A stretch of DNA of 33,120 nucleotides, from NCBI GenBank assembly GCA_021324445.1, contig JAJPJC010000286.1:1-33120 (forward strand). Reading direction: 5' to 3'. Shown here one piece after another: positions 29,949 to 33,120 of the stretch. The notes under the pieces are model-generated. The model was given only the letters and a program-made list of their open reading frames with translations. It was not told the origin of the DNA and did not search any database. This DNA comes from Isosphaeraceae bacterium (GTDB lineage: Bacteria > Planctomycetota > Planctomycetia > Isosphaerales > Isosphaeraceae). Position numbers and translations under genes: made by a program. Numbering within the stretch: the stretch's first letter is position 1; each line of letters starts with the position of its first letter.

Positions 29949-31676
29949 TCAGTACAGTGCGATCGCGCGTCCGTGGCCGCCGTGGCCGCCGCGGATCTTC
30001 ACCGCCGCGAAGAGGAAGTAGGCTCCTCGCGGCATCCGCGCAAGGTTGGTCAGGTACTCCACGCCAACCATGCCGCGGCTGCCGAGTGCCCAGTAGGTCA
30101 TGAGCGCCCGCTTGGGCTCGACGCCGCCGAGCGTCGGCGCGTCGGTGGCCACGCAGCGGATCCCTTTCTTCGCCAGGTAGGTAATCGCCTCGGGGCCCGG
30201 CGCCGGCCAGCCTTCGCTCCGGCCGTTGAGCGGGTCCTCCAGGCAGGCCTTGCCCGCGGGGAACGGCCGGCAGTATCGGTCGCTCCAGCCGCTCTGGAAG
30301 AGGACGATGTCTCCAGGCTGCAATTCGCCGTGACGGGTCTCCGCCCTCCGGATGTCCTCCACGGTGATCTCCGGCGAGGCCGGCCAGCTCTTGCTGTCGG
30401 TCGTGCCCAGCAGATGCGCGACGTCGATGACCCGCGCCGGGCCGCAGGTCTGGGCGATGGGCACCTTCTCGGTTGTCGCGTCGCTGGTGCCGCGCCGGCC
30501 GTACTTCGACTGGTAGTCGGCCAGCCAGGCCCTCACTTCGGGGGCATAGGTCGCCTCATCGAAGCCCGCCGGCGGCAGGGCATAAGCGGGCGGGACCAGG
30601 TGGGTGCCGGCCTGGCCGTCGAGCAGGTGCATCTCGAACGACGTTCTCGTGTTCGCGTTCATCCCCCATCGGATCGTGGTCAACGGCTGGCGATGGCGGC
30701 CGGTGCCCCGCCCCGGCCAGGAGACGGGCAGGTCGTCAGCCAGCACGACCGAGAGATCCACGACGTTCTTCTTGCGGGCCGAATCGATCAGCCGCCCGGC
30801 GAGCGGATCGCCCACGACGGCGAAGGCGCGCGCTTCGCTGTAGGGGCCGCCGCGATACTTGGGGCCGAGCATGCAGTAGAACGCGCCCGTCACGGGCAAC
30901 GCCGTCAGGCCGGTCGCGCTCTCGGTCCAGATCATGCCGTGCTTGAGCCCGGCGAAATGGGTCGGCTCGGCCAGGTCGGGGAGCGGTCCCATGCTCGCGC
31001 TGTCGATGCCCAGCGTCATGACCTTGCGGCCGGCGAGGTATTCCATGCAGTCGGGATCGGGGTCGGGCCAGGCGGGCGCTGTGCCCTCGACCGGGTCGGC
31101 GGCGTATCGCCGGCCTTCCGGCAGCGGCCGGTAGAACCGGTCGCTGTAGCCGCTGGCGAACAACACCACGTCCCCGGGACCAAGCGGTCGATGCGCCTTC
31201 TCCCAGGCGATCACCCGGTCTCGCCCGATGAGGGCGCTGCGGCCGGGGGGCGCGGCCGCGATCAGGTCGCGGCAGTCGATGACACACGCCGCGCCGCCGA
31301 ACTGCCAGGCGGGGACCACGTCCGTGTAGGACCGGCCGAACGGCCCAGCACTCGGCAGGCCGGAGTCGGCGGGCGTGACCGAGTGCGGCGGCACGTCGAG
31401 CTGCGTGCCGGTGTTGCCGTCGATGATCAGGATGTCGCTGTTGTACGGGCTCGAGGGCCCGATCCGCTCCTCGGCGTTGAGCTGGAACCGTGGAAAGGTC
31501 GGCCAGGTGCAGGGATACTCGGGCGCCACCAAGAGCGAGAGGTCGACGAACCGCGGCGCCGGCCCGTCTTCTGCGAAGGCCCATGCGGGAACGCAGCAGA
31601 CTGCCGCGAGGCCCGACACCATGGGCATGACGAGCCGCCGGATCGAAACTGCCGCCGGGGAGAGGCGTCTGGCCAC
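29949..31676 (-). CDS. Secreted double cyclase-fold protein with degenerate metal motifs
   Basis: The product has 575 residues from a GTG at 31676 because AGGA lies about 8 bases ahead and a twin-arginine-containing signal peptide follows (M-A-R-R-L-S-P-A-A-V, V-M-P-M-V-S-G-L-A-A-V, A-W-A-F-A-E-D); GTG 31712 would add 12 acidic residues. Two homologous cyclase-type domains (PF04199, kynurenine formamidase-like), F-V-D-L-S-L-L-V and V-V-D-L-S-V-V-L, are each followed by later P-G-D-V-V-L-F-x-S-G-Y/W-S-D-R-x-x-R-P-x-P. In the family the metal-binding motif is H-x-G-T-H-x-D-x-P-x-H. Domain 1 has N88-T-G-T-Q92-L-D94-V-P-P-H98, and domain 2 has Q-A-G-T-H359-L-V-P-P-A-Y. Each has lost different ligands. 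It probably is co-transcribed with the IolD-type gene 40 bases downstream. Confidence 0.88.
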   Translation of the reverse strand: MARRLSPAAVSIRRLVMPMVSGLAAVCCVPAWAFAEDGPAPRFVDLSLLVAPEYPCTWPTFPRFQLNAEERIGPSSPYNSDILIIDGNTGTQLDVPPHSVTPADSGLPSAGPFGRSYTDVVPAWQFGGAACVIDCRDLIAAAPPGRSALIGRDRVIAWEKAHRPLGPGDVVLFASGYSDRFYRPLPEGRRYAADPVEGTAPAWPDPDPDCMEYLAGRKVMTLGIDSASMGPLPDLAEPTHFAGLKHGMIWTESATGLTALPVTGAFYCMLGPKYRGGPYSEARAFAVVGDPLAGRLIDSARKKNVVDLSVVLADDLPVSWPGRGTGRHRQPLTTIRWGMNANTRTSFEMHLLDGQAGTHLVPPAYALPPAGFDEATYAPEVRAWLADYQSKYGRRGTSDATTEKVPIAQTCGPARVIDVAHLLGTTDSKSWPASPEITVEDIRRAETRHGELQPGDIVLFQSGWSDRYCRPFPAGKACLEDPLNGRSEGWPAPGPEAITYLAKKGIRCVATDAPTLGGVEPKRALMTYWALGSRGMVGVEYLTNLARMPRGAYFLFAAVKIRGGHGGHGRAIALY

Positions 31677-32259
31677 GGTTCCCGTCCTTTCCTCGTCGAA
31701 GACCAGACCCACGTCGGCCGACGGGGTCCCTACGTATCGGTATTTGTTAGGAGCATAGCAGTGGAGTCGGTGAGAGGCAAGGAGTAAGGCCGGGGCACCC
31801 GGAGGTCATTGGGCGACCGGAAGTGGAACGCGGGTCGGTCCGCGGAGGAAGACGCGGATCCGGGCCAGAGCGGAGGGGTTTGCGCGGGGTCGGCGGTCGT
31901 TCGGGTGGGTCGTGGACCGGAGCCGGATGGCGTGCGTTTCTGGTGCCGGAAGGGGACTGCGCCACGGGCAAGCTTGCGACGAATTGCTGAGGAGGTCGCG
32001 ACGGCGTCGAGAGGATTCGTTAGCATAGATTGGGCACCTCCGCGGCGGCGACCCCGGAGGCGGAAGCCCCCTGGTTTCTCAGACAATGCGCCGGCTTCCC
32101 TCCCGGGAACTCGTGTCGTCCCGCGGATGAGCCGGGATTCGAATCCACGATCTCGGCGACTTCCTGGCTTCGTGTCCCTCGTCGGGACGCGCCTCCTCGG
32201 CCCTCCGGACCTCCCCATGAGTCGGGGACCGCGGTCCTCGACGATCCTTCCGGTGCCCC
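31677..32259. other. Divergent intergenic region without a gene
   Basis: No coding region is supported in this 583-base gap. The reading frames here show Arg/Pro-rich translations typical of random GC-rich DNA. A segment near 32127-32155 resembles the antisense of a tRNA T-arm (GATTCGAATCC), but no complete tRNA can be folded around it. The region should carry promoters for the cyclase and sulfatase genes; none is clear. Confidence 0.5.
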
Positions 32260-33042
32260 ATGAAATCGCTGCTGCCGCTGTTCGTCATCCTGCTCGGCGC
32301 CGTGTCGACGGCGGCGGCCGAGAGGCCGAATGTCCTCTTTATCGTCGCCGATGACCTCAACGACTGGGTCGGCTGCTTGGGGGGGCACCCCCAAGCCCGG
32401 ACGCCACACATCGACCGGCTGGCGCGGCGCGGCACGCTGTTCGTCAATGCGCATTGCCAGGCGCCACTTTGTAACCCCTCGCGCGTCAGCGTCCTGGTTG
32501 GTCGGCGCCCTTCGACCACGGGCGTCTATTCGCTCCAGCCCGGTTTCCGCAGGGTCTCGTCGCTGGCCGATGCCGTCACCTTGCCCCAGCAGTTCCGACG
32601 TCACGGCTACTACACGTTCGCGTGCGGGAAGGTCTTCCACACGGATTCGCTCAGCGAAGCGGACCGGGCCCAGGAATTCGAGTCCTGGGGGGTCGACCCG
32701 CGCTGGGCGTTCTCGCCCGAGTTGCCGAGGTTGCCGCACAAATTGACCCGCGTGCCGTCGTCCTCCCCCATCCTGGACTGGGGCGCGTTCCCCGAGCGCG
32801 ACACCGACCACGCGGATTGGCGGATCGCCGACGACGCGATCGCTCATCTGATGGGCGCCCCGGCGGACCGGCCGTTCTTCATCGCCGCGGGCTTCCGCCA
32901 GCCGCACATCCCCTGCTACGCGTCGCCGCGGTGGTTCGACGGGTATCCCGACCGATCGCTCGAATTGCCGCCGGTCCGGTTCGACGACCGCGACGACGTG
33001 CCGGAGTTCGCCTGGTACTGGAGTTTTGCAAATTCAGGTTAA
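32260..33042 (+). pseudogene. Sulfatase, truncated by an insertion
   Basis: The first 250 or so residues are a normal sulfatase: signal peptide M-K-S-L-L-P-L-F-V-I-L-L, metal block V-L-F-I-V-A-D-D-L-N-D-W, and the formylglycine motif C-N-P-S-R with Cys71 (C-x-P-S-R). Then come G-K-V-F-H and F-R-Q-P-H-I-P, as in iduronate-2-sulfatase-like planctomycete proteins. Full-length relatives have about 450-500 residues. Here the frame runs D-D-V-P-E-F-A-W-Y and then stops after nine aberrant codons at 33040-33042. The sulfatase-like sequence ends near 33019 and a mobile-element-like sequence takes over. The rest of the sulfatase may lie beyond the insertion, outside the window. In its present form it would not make an active enzyme. 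Confidence 0.85.
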
Positions 33043-33120
33043 TCCCAGATGAGCCAGGATTTCCTCATGAGGACGCTCCCACTTGGTAGCTTGCTCGATC
33101 GCCCAGGACAGTGTGGTGCG
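33020..33120. mobile_element. End of an insertion sequence, cut by the window edge
   Basis: The DNA changes at about 33020 from sulfatase coding sequence to GGAGTTTTGCAAATTCAGG and then the 3' end of a minus-strand frame that reads like a transposase C-terminus. The boundary is estimated from where the sulfatase reading ends. The terminal inverted repeat and the target duplication cannot be identified because the other end is outside the window. Confidence 0.6.
33034..33120 (-). CDS. Transposase C-terminus (partial)
   Basis: On the minus strand the window edge opens onto a frame of 28 residues: R-T-T-L-S-W-A-I-E-Q-A-T-K-W, E-R-P-H-E-E-I-L-A-H and L-G-L-T, ending in TGA (plus 33034-33036). 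A-I-x-x-A-T-K-W-E-R-P-H-E-E-I-L-x-H-L-G-L looks like the last residues of a DDE-type transposase; the exact IS family cannot be set from so little. The coding sequence stops about 14 bases from the apparent end of the element, as is normal for a compact insertion sequence. Confidence 0.5.
   Translation of the reverse strand, partial: RTTLSWAIEQATKWERPHEEILAHLGLT

Noticed and set aside
27839..30103. A 754-residue plus-strand frame opposite the IolD-type gene
   Set aside because: The minus strand encodes a complete ThDP enzyme with catalytic motifs over the same stretch; the plus frame is a shadow.
32110..32175. tRNA-like T-arm on the minus strand (TTCGAAT loop region)
   Set aside because: The sequence GTGGATTCGAATCCCGG recalls a tRNA T-arm, but the stem has two mismatches and one wobble pair, and no matching acceptor, anticodon or D arm could be found upstream. 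At most a decayed remnant.
31809..32354. A 181-residue plus-strand reading frame in the gap before the sulfatase
   Set aside because: The translation is Arg/Pro/Gly-rich without any domain or conserved pattern, and it overlaps the real sulfatase start in another frame.

Overview
The window is GC-rich, densely coding bacterial DNA that reads as a planctomycete, most likely of the Isosphaeraceae/Gemmatales type. This is an inference from gene content: three DUF1559 pseudopilin-like proteins with the H-X9-DG signature, a TIGR02603-type planctomycete cytochrome c domain, two ASPIC/UnbV (CRTAC1-type) FG-GAP proteins, tandem DUF1080 domains, a Uma2 nuclease and a periplasmic sulfatase. No rRNA, CRISPR array or convincing tRNA was found.

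Left part (1-5.2 kb, plus strand): the 3' end of a c-type cytochrome protein; a pair of small genes of unknown function, the first of which seems to have lost its last residues to a 1-base frameshift; a Uma2-family protein that appears to lack its catalytic lysine; a small membrane protein; and an ASPIC/UnbV FG-GAP protein. A nested palindromic element (5224-5433) separates this from the next block.

Minus-strand block (15.5 kb down to 5.4 kb): three successive modules, each starting with a DUF1559 gene and followed by one or two very small lipoproteins. In two modules a membrane-anchored TPR protein follows (one TPR only, one TPR fused to FG-GAP and ASPIC/UnbV). The small lipoproteins share a short motif (D/N-x-x-Q-F-x-x-M-x-x-Q-M). 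This DUF1559/lipoprotein/TPR module is the best candidate here for an undescribed system, perhaps an envelope or secretion assembly.

L-rhamnose block (16.0-25.3 kb, plus strand): L-rhamnose isomerase, a CUT2-type sugar ABC ATPase, a permease, a second permease fused in frame to a periplasmic sugar-binding protein, and a secreted GH78 alpha-L-rhamnosidase. Together they describe release of rhamnose from rhamnosides outside the cytoplasm, ABC uptake, and isomerisation to rhamnulose; the kinase and aldolase are not in the window. All four gaps between these genes hold a palindromic repeat, from three families.

Right part (25.3-33.1 kb): a minus-strand nucleotidyltransferase-like protein, a secreted double-DUF1080 protein, a minus-strand pair encoding a secreted double cyclase-fold protein with degenerate metal motifs and an IolD-type ThDP enzyme, and finally a sulfatase gene that breaks off where what looks like an insertion sequence begins at the right edge.
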